This document shows, one piece after another, positions 32,895 through 39,162 of a DNA stretch of 39,162 bases. The stretch is taken from positions 1-39,162 of the forward strand of contig MGDH01000010.1 of the NCBI GenBank assembly GCA_001790855.1, given 5' to 3'. The stretch's first letter is position 1. Every line of letters starts with the position of its first letter. This DNA is from Candidatus Schekmanbacteria bacterium RIFCSPLOWO2_02_FULL_38_14. Its GTDB lineage: Bacteria; Schekmanbacteria; GWA2-38-11. The position numbers and the translations under genes are program-made. The notes beneath the pieces were generated by a model. It had not been told where the DNA came from. It made no database searches and was given only the letters and a program-made list of their open reading frames with translations.

Positions 32895-34886
32895 TCACAC
32901 AAGCGGTACATATTGTAAGAACAGATTGAGCAACCCTCCTATCAGGATTGCATAAGAAAAAATAAAAAGAGTCATAAGCATAGCTCTTTTCATACCCTGT
33001 TCTTTGATTATCACAAAGAAATTTGCAAGACAAGGAACAAAAAGTATCATCACAGCAATTGCAACTGTTACCTGATGAAGGTCAAGATATCCCTTTTCAG
33101 CAAGCTTGAAAAGCCCTGCAACCCCATAGTCCCTGCGCAGGAATCCAACAATAAAAGCCTCAGCAGACTTTTCTGGAAGCCCTAAAATCCCATGGACTAC
33201 AGGACTTATTCCCCGCTCTACTATCTTGAGAATTCCTAATTTGCTGAAAGAGAAAAGTACAAAAGTTCCGAGCAAAAAAAGAGGAACAGCCTCTTTCATA
33301 AACCACTTGACCCTGTAATACGTTTTTACCAGAATATTATAAATCTTTGGAACTCTCAGAGGAGGAATCTCGCTTAAAAAATCTGATGATTTCCCCGGAA
33401 GTACCTTTGCAGCCAGATACCCTACAATTAAAAGTTGCAGTAAAACTGTAACAATAACTATAAGCAGTGCCTTTGATGACATGCTTCCAAGCATCCCAAG
33501 TACTACACCAAGCTGTGCAGAGCAGGGAATTCCAAGGGCTAAAAGAAGGGTTGCAATTATCCTCTCTCTTCTTGTATCAAGAATTCTTGTTGTAAGAACA
33601 GCCATCGCACCACAGCCAAGCCCAAGAACCATTGGAAGCACTGCTCTTCCCTGAAGCCCTATTTTTTTAAAAATTTTATTTGACATTACTGTAAGCCTTG
33701 GCAAATAGCCTGAATCTTCCAGAATTCCAAAAAAGATAAAAAAGAATCCAACTATTGGAAACACGATTGCAACAGAATACTTAATCCCAACAGTTATCAG
33801 CCCGTATTCTCCGACAAGAAGCTCATTTATCAGCCCAAAAGGGATTGCTTTGTTTAATATCTTTATTACTGCTGGATTTATGTATTGCCCGAAAATAACC
33901 CCTTCGAGAAAATTAACCACAATACCTGCGCCAACTATTCCAACAAGTTCATACATTAAAAGCAATACCATCAACAGTATTGGAAATCCCCAGAAAGGAT
34001 GCATACATAAATTGCTGGCTTTTTCTTTCCATGCCTTTGGCTTCTTTCCCTCAACTTTAACGCATTTTTCAAATATCTCATTTATCTTCTGTTGTTTCTC
34101 CTTGAAAATTACAAAGTTTAACGGCTCTCTGAAATATGATTTCGTATTATCAACAATCCCTCTGATTAAATCTGTTGCCAAATTTGGTTTTATCTTTTTA
34201 AGATATTCAAAAAGATTCTCATCTTCAGCCACCAGCATAAGAGACAAAGACCTTTTTGAAACTGATATATCAGGAATGAATTTGCCTATCTGTTTAACTG
34301 CTTCTTCTATGCGTTCGTTATATGTAAAATTAAAAGATGGTTTCTTGAAATCATTGAGCCCTGCCTTCAGTTCAGGAATCCCCCTTCTTTCTGTTGCAAT
34401 TGCTGGAATTACTTTTATTCCCAAAATCTCTGAAAGTATTTTAGTGTCAATTTCTATTCCCCTATCTGTTGCCTCATCATAGATATTTAAAACTAATGTT
34501 AATGGAAACCCCATCTCAACAAGCTGAAAAGTAATTAAAAGTGACCTCTTCAGGTTCTTTGAATCAGCCACCTGAATTACACCAACAGGATTTTCAGTTA
34601 AAAGAAGGTCCCTTGTAACTCTTTCATCTTCTGAACGGGGCATCAGGCTATTTACTCCGGGGCTGTCAATTAGTCTGATTTTGGATGGATTCTTCCCGGG
34701 TTTTGGCAGAAATATCTCTAAAACTCCTTCTGTTACTTCTACCGTTGTACCCGGATAATTGGATACGGTTACATATTTTCCTGTCAAAAGTCCAAATATA
34801 ACGCTCTTGCCAACATTCGGATTGCCAACGAGTATTATAGCTGGTATCTCTTCACCATTTTTTGAAATAGCTTTTTTGTGTTCCAT
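32895..34886 (-). CDS. feoB: Ferrous iron transporter FeoB
   Basis: This 663-residue protein has an N-terminal GTPase with G1 GNPNVGKS (21-28), switch NYPGTT (G2 Thr47), G3 DSPG (74-77) and G4 NIYD (134-137), then a helical regulatory domain and a membrane channel with two gate-type motifs: GLGCGAMAVLTTR and GIPCSAQLG, each holding the conserved cysteine. It imports Fe(II) across the inner membrane. It is shorter than E. coli FeoB (773) and lacks its C-terminal extension. The G-x-G-C and P-C-S-A-Q variants fit a non-enterobacterial subfamily. Its promoter and a perfect inverted-repeat operator lie just upstream, and the DtxR-FeoA gene follows. Confidence 0.95.
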   Translation of the reverse strand: MEHKKAISKNGEEIPAIILVGNPNVGKSVIFGLLTGKYVTVSNYPGTTVEVTEGVLEIFLPKPGKNPSKIRLIDSPGVNSLMPRSEDERVTRDLLLTENPVGVIQVADSKNLKRSLLITFQLVEMGFPLTLVLNIYDEATDRGIEIDTKILSEILGIKVIPAIATERRGIPELKAGLNDFKKPSFNFTYNERIEEAVKQIGKFIPDISVSKRSLSLMLVAEDENLFEYLKKIKPNLATDLIRGIVDNTKSYFREPLNFVIFKEKQQKINEIFEKCVKVEGKKPKAWKEKASNLCMHPFWGFPILLMVLLLMYELVGIVGAGIVVNFLEGVIFGQYINPAVIKILNKAIPFGLINELLVGEYGLITVGIKYSVAIVFPIVGFFFIFFGILEDSGYLPRLTVMSNKIFKKIGLQGRAVLPMVLGLGCGAMAVLTTRILDTRRERIIATLLLALGIPCSAQLGVVLGMLGSMSSKALLIVIVTVLLQLLIVGYLAAKVLPGKSSDFLSEIPPLRVPKIYNILVKTYYRVKWFMKEAVPLFLLGTFVLFSFSKLGILKIVERGISPVVHGILGLPEKSAEAFIVGFLRRDYGVAGLFKLAEKGYLDLHQVTVAIAVMILFVPCLANFFVIIKEQGMKRAMLMTLFIFSYAILIGGLLNLFLQYVPLV

Positions 34887-34902
34887 TTGTTATAAATTAA
34901 AA

Positions 34903-34919
34903 TTGAGACTCAGTCTCAA
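34903..34919. promoter_or_regulatory. Palindromic operator at the feoB promoter
   Basis: TTGAGACT (34903-34910), one central base, then AGTCTCAA (34912-34919) form a perfect 8+1+8 inverted repeat. It overlaps the end of the feoB -10 element and the predicted transcription start, 17 bases before the start codon. Size and symmetry fit a DtxR-type (or Fur-like) dimer site; the DtxR-FeoA regulator downstream of feoB is the natural candidate. Confidence 0.75.
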
Positions 34920-34946
34920 AATAATTTATTTGTATTTTTTTGTCAA
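34918..34946 (-). promoter_or_regulatory. feoB: feoB promoter
   Basis: On the minus strand a consensus TTGACA (34941-34946) is separated by exactly 17 bases from TATTTT (34918-34923). The operator palindrome overlaps its downstream edge, so bound repressor would block RNA polymerase. Confidence 0.68.
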
Positions 34947-34982
34947 GTCATTTTTTTGATTTATTCCCCTAACTCTTTGAAG

Positions 34983-35011
34983 TTGACTAATTCTTGAAAA
35001 AATGTTTTAGA
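34983..35011 (+). promoter_or_regulatory. moeA: Candidate moeA promoter
   Basis: TTGACT (34983-34988), a 17-base spacer and TTTAGA (35006-35011) with an extended -10 TG (35003-35004) precede moeA. The leader would be about 27 bases. Confidence 0.42.
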
Positions 35012-35044
35012 AAGATTTATGTTTTTTAATTTTCTAACTTTACA

Positions 35045-36259
35045 ATGATACCTGTAGAAGAAGCACGCGATATCATATTAAGAAGCATAAATATTCTTGG
35101 TAAAGAAGAAGTAAACCTTCTAAACTCCTTAGGAAGAGTTATTGCTGAAAATGTTTATTCACACCTTACAATCCCTCCATGGGATAATTCAGCAATGGAT
35201 GGCTATGTAGTTATATCAAGCGATACCAGACCCGCATCAAAGAAAAATCCTGTAAGACTTAAAGTTCTGGAAGATTTGCCTGCAGGCAAAGTATCTGATA
35301 AACAAATAAAAAGCGGTGAAACAATAAGGATTATGACAGGCGCACCTATACCGCTTGGCGCTGATGCTGTGGTGATGGATGAAGAAACCCTGAGAGATGG
35401 TGAGTATGTCAGGATATTGAGCCCTGTTATTGGAAAAGAAAATGTAAGACCCCGTGGTGAAGATATAAATACAGGAGATTTACTTATTAAGGAAGGGAAA
35501 ATCTTAACTCCTGCAGATATAGGCATAATGGCAAGTATTCAGAAATCAAGAGTGCAGGTGTTTCAGAAACCGAGGGTTGCTGTTCTTTCAACCGGAGATG
35601 AACTTGTTGATATTGACGAGCCCATAACAAGAGGGAAAATCGTGAACAGCAACAGCTACTCTCTTGAAGCACAGGTTAAAGATGCAGGAGCAATACCGGT
35701 ACACCTCGGAATTGCAAAAGATACCAAAGATGACCTTCAGAAAAAACTTCTCTCATCTTTAAGTTCTGACATCATCATAACCTCAGGAGGAATTTCAGTT
35801 GGCGATTATGATTTTGTCAAAACTGTTCTTAATGACCTTGGAATGGAAATGAAGTTCTGGAAGGTTGCAATGAAACCTGGAAAACCATTAGCCTTTGGAA
35901 GTATTAAAGGAAAACTAGTTTTCGGACTGCCGGGCAATCCCGCTGCATCTATGCTCTGCTTTGAGCTTTTTGTAAGGCCTTCAATTTTTAAAATGCAGGG
36001 AAGAAGTGATTTATTCAGAAAGGAAGTGGTTGCAGAGTCTCTGGAGGATATAAAGAAAAAGCCCGGAAGAAGGCACTTTGTAAGGGCAATAGCTTCTTTT
36101 AAGGATGGGCAATATTTCTTCAAAACTACAGGACCTCAGGGCTCTGGAATGCTGACATCCATGATGCTTGCAAACAGTATTGCAATAATCCCGGAAGACT
36201 CAACAATTCTGAAAAAAGGAGAAAAGACTAAAGTTATATTGCTTGATGAAAGGATTTAA
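35045..36259 (+). CDS. moeA: Molybdopterin molybdenumtransferase MoeA
   Basis: This 404-residue protein has the normal MoeA length and motifs: PPWDNSAMDGYV near residue 40, IMTGAPIPLGADAVV, STGDEL in the MoCF-binding domain, TSGGISVGDYDFV and GLPGNPAASMLCFELFVRP, then a C-terminal beta-barrel domain. It inserts molybdate into adenylylated molybdopterin in the cytoplasm to form Mo-molybdopterin. mobB and mobA follow, so the product is converted to guanine-dinucleotide cofactor for DMSO-reductase family enzymes. The gene is divergent from feoB, sharing a 158-base promoter region. Confidence 0.96.
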   Translation: MIPVEEARDIILRSINILGKEEVNLLNSLGRVIAENVYSHLTIPPWDNSAMDGYVVISSDTRPASKKNPVRLKVLEDLPAGKVSDKQIKSGETIRIMTGAPIPLGADAVVMDEETLRDGEYVRILSPVIGKENVRPRGEDINTGDLLIKEGKILTPADIGIMASIQKSRVQVFQKPRVAVLSTGDELVDIDEPITRGKIVNSNSYSLEAQVKDAGAIPVHLGIAKDTKDDLQKKLLSSLSSDIIITSGGISVGDYDFVKTVLNDLGMEMKFWKVAMKPGKPLAFGSIKGKLVFGLPGNPAASMLCFELFVRPSIFKMQGRSDLFRKEVVAESLEDIKKKPGRRHFVRAIASFKDGQYFFKTTGPQGSGMLTSMMLANSIAIIPEDSTILKKGEKTKVILLDERI

Positions 36260-36305
36260 ACTATAAAATTCTAATTTCTAATTTCTAAACAATTTCAAAT
36301 GACCA

Positions 36306-36371
36306 AAATCCAAAATTCTAAACAGTATTACCAAAATAGTTTTGAACATTTAAATTTAGAATTTTGGATTT
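36306..36371. repeat. Intergenic inverted repeat between moeA and mobB
   Basis: A 17-base arm AAATCCAAAATTCTAAA (36306-36322) is perfectly complementary to TTTAGAATTTTGGATTT (36355-36371). The flanks extend the symmetry loosely (TTTCTAAACAA near 36285 and TTGTTTAGAATT near 36370). AT-rich repeats of this wording are common between genes of uncultured bacteria. No protein-coding potential was seen. Confidence 0.75.
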
Positions 36372-36424
36372 GTTTAGAATTTCGTGCTTAGTGCTTAGAA
36401 TTTTTCCTTATAAAGGAGAATTTA

Positions 36425-37090
36425 GTGTTGCCACCAATTATCTCAATAGTAGGAAAATCTGATTCAGGAAAAACTACATTAATAGAAAAACTCCTGCCGG
36501 AGATTTTAAGAAGGGGTTATAAAGTTGCAACTGTCAAGCACCATTCACACAATGATTTTGATATTGATGTGGAAGGAAAGGATAGCTGGCGCCACGCTAA
36601 AGCAGGCTCAGCAAAAGCAATAATCTCCTCGCCAACAAAGTTTGCAGTGATAGGTAAAACACAGGAAGAGACAAGCTTAAATGAAATCCGTGCAAAATAT
36701 TGTGACGGAATAGATTTGGTCCTCACTGAAGGATACAAAAGTCAGAATTATCCTAAAATTGAAATTTTCAGAAAAGGAATGCACAAGGAACTTCTCTGCA
36801 AGGATGATGATGCGCTTGCCGCAATAGTTTCAGATATGAAGTTTGACAGGAATGTTCCTCAGTTCTGGCTTGATGACGTGAAAGGGATTGTAGATTTTAT
36901 TGAAGATAAATTTTTAAAGCCAAGCACTAACACAGAGGAGGTTTTTTTAAAAATTGATGGCAAAGAAATTCCTCTAAAACCCTTTATTCAGGAGTTTTTC
37001 AAAGGGACTATCAGCGGAATGCTTAAAGGGCTTAAAGGAACCAGCAACGGAAAACATGTTAGCTTGGAAATAAGGTTTAAGGATAAGTAG
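36425..37090 (+). CDS. mobB: Molybdopterin-guanine dinucleotide biosynthesis protein MobB
   Basis: The protein has 221 residues from a GTG at 36425 that follows AAAGGAGAA; a TTG one codon later is equally possible. Walker A is GKSDSGKT (10-17), followed by TVKHHSHNDFDIDVEGKDSWRHAKAG and LTEGYK, all MobB hallmarks. MobB is a GTP-binding partner that stimulates MobA. The C-terminal 50 residues beyond the usual 170-residue core (DGKEIPLKPFIQEFFKGTISGMLKGLKG) are an extension seen in some environmental lineages. AT-rich inverted repeats flank the gene on both sides. Confidence 0.95.
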   Translation: MLPPIISIVGKSDSGKTTLIEKLLPEILRRGYKVATVKHHSHNDFDIDVEGKDSWRHAKAGSAKAIISSPTKFAVIGKTQEETSLNEIRAKYCDGIDLVLTEGYKSQNYPKIEIFRKGMHKELLCKDDDALAAIVSDMKFDRNVPQFWLDDVKGIVDFIEDKFLKPSTNTEEVFLKIDGKEIPLKPFIQEFFKGTISGMLKGLKGTSNGKHVSLEIRFKDK

Positions 37091-37100
37091 GTGTAAAAAT

Positions 37101-37209
37101 TTCAAATAACAAAGCTCAAAGTTCAAATTAAATAAAAAAATCCAAATAATTAAAACTTATATTATTCTGGTTTTGACATTCATTTGACATTTGAATTTTG
37201 TTATTTGAA
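37101..37209. repeat. Intergenic inverted repeat between mobB and mobA
   Basis: TTCAAATAACAAA (37101-37113) is perfectly complementary to TTTGTTATTTGAA (37197-37209), and an inner pair TTCAAAT (37122-37128) with ATTTGAA (37189-37195) nests inside. It fills nearly the whole gap and is similar in style, but not sequence, to the element before mobB. Confidence 0.75.
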
Positions 37210-37221
37210 CTTAGGTAATAA

Positions 37222-37821
37222 ATGTCAAAACATTCTCAAAACATTTCCTGTTTCCTCCTTGCTGGAGGACAGAGCAAGAGGTTCGGGCACAACAAGGCTC
37301 TTATAAAGATAGGAGGAGAAAGATTAATAGACATCATAATAAAAAAGCTGTCAGAAGTTTTTCCTGAAGTTTTTTTAATAACCACCCCTCGGAACAGCTA
37401 CCAGGATATTCAGATAAAAAAGCTATTTGATATCATACCAAACAAAGGCTCGCTTGGCGGTGTTTATACCGGACTTGTGGAGTCAAAAACAAGCCACAGC
37501 TTCTTTTTTGCCTGTGATATGCCTTTTATAAACGTGGAATTAATTAAATTCATGCTTGGAAAGAAACCGGATTACGACCTGTTAATCCCAAAAACTGAAA
37601 AAGGGCTGCAGCCCCTTCATGCAATCTATTCAAAAGCCTGCATTCCCCATATAAAAAAACTTATAGATGAGGATAATTTTAAAATCCTTGATTTCTTCGA
37701 TATGGTAAAAGTAGAATATATTTCTGAAAAGATATGCAGGAAATTTGACCCTGAAGGAAATATCTTTCTTAATATAAATACTCTTGAAGATTTAAAGATT
37801 GCAGAGAAAATGAATTTGTAA
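37222..37821 (+). CDS. mobA: Molybdenum cofactor guanylyltransferase MobA
   Basis: The 199-residue protein has the nucleotidyltransferase signature LAGGQSKRFGHNK (13-25) with catalytic-type Lys25, a middle GSLGGVYTGL and the metal-site motif ACDMPF. MobA joins GMP from GTP to Mo-molybdopterin, giving MGD. The length is typical. With moeA and mobB it shows that the organism builds bis-MGD enzymes such as nitrate, formate or DMSO-type reductases, none of which is in the window. Confidence 0.94.
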   Translation: MSKHSQNISCFLLAGGQSKRFGHNKALIKIGGERLIDIIIKKLSEVFPEVFLITTPRNSYQDIQIKKLFDIIPNKGSLGGVYTGLVESKTSHSFFFACDMPFINVELIKFMLGKKPDYDLLIPKTEKGLQPLHAIYSKACIPHIKKLIDEDNFKILDFFDMVKVEYISEKICRKFDPEGNIFLNINTLEDLKIAEKMNL

Positions 37822-37847
37822 AATAATCCCAAGGCTCAGAGGCTAAA

Positions 37848-38366
37848 TTGAATCTAATAGCAATCTGTAGAAACAGACCTTTAGGTCTGTTATTAACAGG
37901 TCTAAAGACCTCTTTCTACAGTTTCCCAAAAGCGTATAAAATTTTAGTAATATCTTTTTTCTTAAGCCTTATACCAATAGTTTCGTATTCTGCTCAGGAA
38001 CTTTTAAAAGAGCCCTGGGACAACACTGTATTCCCACAAAAGACAACAGGAATTGAATCTTCTGATGAAAGTAACTTTGTTAATTTTTTCAGAAGTCCTA
38101 TAAAATATTCTCTTGCTTCAGCTGTAAAATTTTATCAGTATGCCATATCTCCTGTTATTGGGAGCAGATGCTCTATGTATCCAAGTTGTTCGCAGTATAG
38201 CGTCCTTGCACTGAGAAAATACGGAGGACTGGTCGGTTTTGTAATGACTGCTGACCGGCTTATGCACGAAGCAGAAGAATTGCAGTCAGGACCAATTATA
38301 GAAAAAAAAGGAATTTACCTTGTTTATGACCCTGTTGAAAACAACGACTTCTGGTGGAACAAGTAG
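37848..38366 (+). CDS. yidD: Membrane protein insertion efficiency factor YidD with repeat-derived N-terminus
   Basis: The 172-residue frame holds the 70-residue YidD core at its C-terminal side: YQYAISPVIGSRCSMYPSCSQYS... with the conserved Cys pair, and TADRLMHEAEE. The part before it has a hydrophobic segment (ILVISFFLSLIPIVSYS) that looks like a signal or anchor. The first 25 residues are encoded by the palindrome at 37865-37921. The only plausible start is the TTG at 37848 after AGAGG, since no ATG or GTG precedes the hydrophobic segment. YidD assists YidC-dependent membrane insertion in E. coli. Standard YidD proteins lack this N-terminal extension. The TPR gene starts 10 bases after the stop. 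Confidence 0.82.
   Translation: MNLIAICRNRPLGLLLTGLKTSFYSFPKAYKILVISFFLSLIPIVSYSAQELLKEPWDNTVFPQKTTGIESSDESNFVNFFRSPIKYSLASAVKFYQYAISPVIGSRCSMYPSCSQYSVLALRKYGGLVGFVMTADRLMHEAEELQSGPIIEKKGIYLVYDPVENNDFWWNK
37865..37921. repeat. Cloverleaf-like palindromic element at the start of yidD
   Basis: Outer arms CTGTAGAAA (37865-37873) and TTTCTACAG (37913-37921) are perfectly complementary. Inside, CAGACCT/AGGTCTG (37874-37880, 37883-37889) and AGGTCT/AGACCT (37898-37903, 37906-37911) form two further hairpins. It would fold as a three-stem structure and is read through in frame by the yidD ORF. Confidence 0.88.
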
Positions 38367-38376
38367 AGACTCTTCA

Positions 38377-39162
38377 ATGACAGCTTTTACTCTTGCTCTT
38401 CTTGTAGTTTTTTTCTTCTCCACAGCCAACTGCTCTTTTAGTGAAACAGCAGAATTCCCTGAAAAACTTTTTCAGTTTGCAGAATCACTTTTCAGGGAAG
38501 CTGAATACTACCGCGCCATAACAGAATACAAGCGTTTCATATCATATTATCCTGAAAACCAGCTTGCAGAAACTGCAGTGTATCAGATAGGGAATTGCTA
38601 TTTTCAGGCTGAAAAATGGGATGAGGCAATAAAAAGCTTCGAGGATTTTAATGAAAAACACCCTGAATCGCCGCTTGTAAAAGATACGCTTCAAAAAATG
38701 GGCGAAGGTTATCTTAAAAAAGGTGATAAGGAAAATTCAAAAAAAATATTTGATTTAATCAATGAAAAATACCCGAAAGACGAAGCCGGCAATAAAGCAA
38801 AAATCAGTCTTGGGACGCTCTATCTTGAACACCATGAATGGAATAAAGCCTCAGAAGTTTTTAGCAGGGTTGAGGAAAGAAGCAGATACAAAACATTAGC
38901 TGACAGGCTGATTCAGGGCTCAAAAGAGGCAGAAAGGCTTCCAGGCAAATCCCCTGTTTTGGCAGGAACTCTTTCTGCTCTAATTCCGGGAGCCGGACAG
39001 CTTTACACAGGGAGAAGGCTTGACAGCCTTGTTGCTTTTTTGCTGAACGGAGTTTTTATATTGGGTGCAGTTGAATCCTTCAATAAAAATATTTATGTGG
39101 CTGGAGGGATTCTTTCTTTCTTTGAGCTTGGCTGGTACTCTGGAAATATCTATAATGCCATC
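38377..39162 (+). CDS. Exported TPR protein with C-terminal membrane domain, 5' part
   Basis: The frame opens at ATG 38377 and runs off the window end, giving 262 residues without a stop. A signal peptide (about 1-20) is followed by TPR-like helical repeats resembling BamD/YbgF (YRAITEYKRFISYYPENQLAETAVYQIG, then WDEAIKSFEDFNEKHPES; about residues 27-190). From about residue 200 there is a membrane segment of a recognisable type, ALIPGAGQLYTGRRLDS, seen in TM2-like and related small membrane domains. It sits 10 bases after yidD, a pairing seen in other bacteria, so a role in envelope protein assembly is likely but unproven. Confidence 0.85.
   Translation, partial: MTAFTLALLVVFFFSTANCSFSETAEFPEKLFQFAESLFREAEYYRAITEYKRFISYYPENQLAETAVYQIGNCYFQAEKWDEAIKSFEDFNEKHPESPLVKDTLQKMGEGYLKKGDKENSKKIFDLINEKYPKDEAGNKAKISLGTLYLEHHEWNKASEVFSRVEERSRYKTLADRLIQGSKEAERLPGKSPVLAGTLSALIPGAGQLYTGRRLDSLVAFLLNGVFILGAVESFNKNIYVAGGILSFFELGWYSGNIYNAI

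Noticed and set aside
33850-34482. 210-residue ORF antisense to feoB
   Set aside because: It lies wholly within the feoB coding frame on the other strand and has no recognisable domain; a shadow frame.
34903-34919. Fur box at the feoB promoter
   Set aside because: The palindrome has some likeness to Fur sites, but no fur gene is in the window and a DtxR regulator is adjacent, so it is listed as a general metal-repressor operator with DtxR favoured.
1-39162. CRISPR arrays, tRNA/rRNA genes, transposases, prophage or toxin-antitoxin genes
   Set aside because: Looked for on both strands; no direct-repeat/spacer pattern, cloverleaf with CCA-type arms, DDE transposase or phage protein was recognised. 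Small tRNAs could be missed by eye, but gaps are few and AT-rich.

Overview
The window is AT-rich (roughly one third G+C by eye) and densely coded. It looks like a Gram-negative, probably anaerobic or microaerophilic bacterium: there is a lipoprotein signal, a periplasmic heme-c type sensor kinase, a sigma-54 promoter, FeoB iron uptake, and a complete MoeA/MobB/MobA set for bis-MGD molybdoenzymes. Palindromic repeats related to those I know from Desulfobacterota, Nitrospirota and candidate phyla such as Schekmanbacteria point the same way, but the lineage cannot be fixed from this sequence. No tRNA, rRNA, CRISPR array, transposase or phage gene was seen.

Region 1 (1-25762) is a cell-envelope glycan locus. 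It opens with the 3' end of a DegT/DnrJ/EryC1/StrS sugar aminotransferase, translationally coupled to a radical SAM protein. It then holds eight polytopic GT-C type (GT39-like) membrane proteins, two GT2 enzymes of the polyprenyl-phosphate-sugar synthase type, a sulfatase-superfamily lipoprotein with a LamG-like tail, an SGNH/GDSL protein and two PIG-L type de-N-acetylase domains. The likely flow is that GT2 enzymes make polyprenyl-phosphate sugars, GT-C proteins transfer them on the outer face of the inner membrane, and the exported PIG-L, SGNH and sulfatase-like proteins trim or decorate the product. No Wzx, Wzy or ligase was recognised.

The most unusual element is a family of three paralogous GT-C proteins (start codons at 12960, 19790 and 25762, minus strand). 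Each carries a long C-terminal array of an unfamiliar helical repeat centred on a Y-x-G-x-G-like motif. In one of them a PIG-L deacetylase is fused after the repeats. That domain, and the stand-alone secreted PIG-L protein, each contain a near-perfect EF-hand/dockerin calcium loop just after the TNGD motif. This may be an undescribed calcium-dependent glycan transfer and deacetylation module.

Region 2 (25805-31881) is signalling. A 1150-residue hybrid histidine kinase with a periplasmic CxxCH motif overlaps a receiver-HD-GYP gene, and a textbook sigma-54 promoter lies upstream. A stand-alone receiver protein and a C_GCAxxG_C_C redox-type protein lie beyond.

Region 3 (31882-39162) is housekeeping and metal metabolism: YacG; feoB followed by a DtxR-FeoA fusion regulator, with a palindromic operator overlapping the feoB promoter; moeA, mobB and mobA; YidD; and the start of a TPR protein cut off by the window end.

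At least seven short palindromic or inverted-repeat elements of several families are scattered through the window. Two of one family sit in frame inside genes, and others encode the C-terminus of the PIG-L protein and the N-terminus of YidD, in the manner of Rickettsia palindromic elements.
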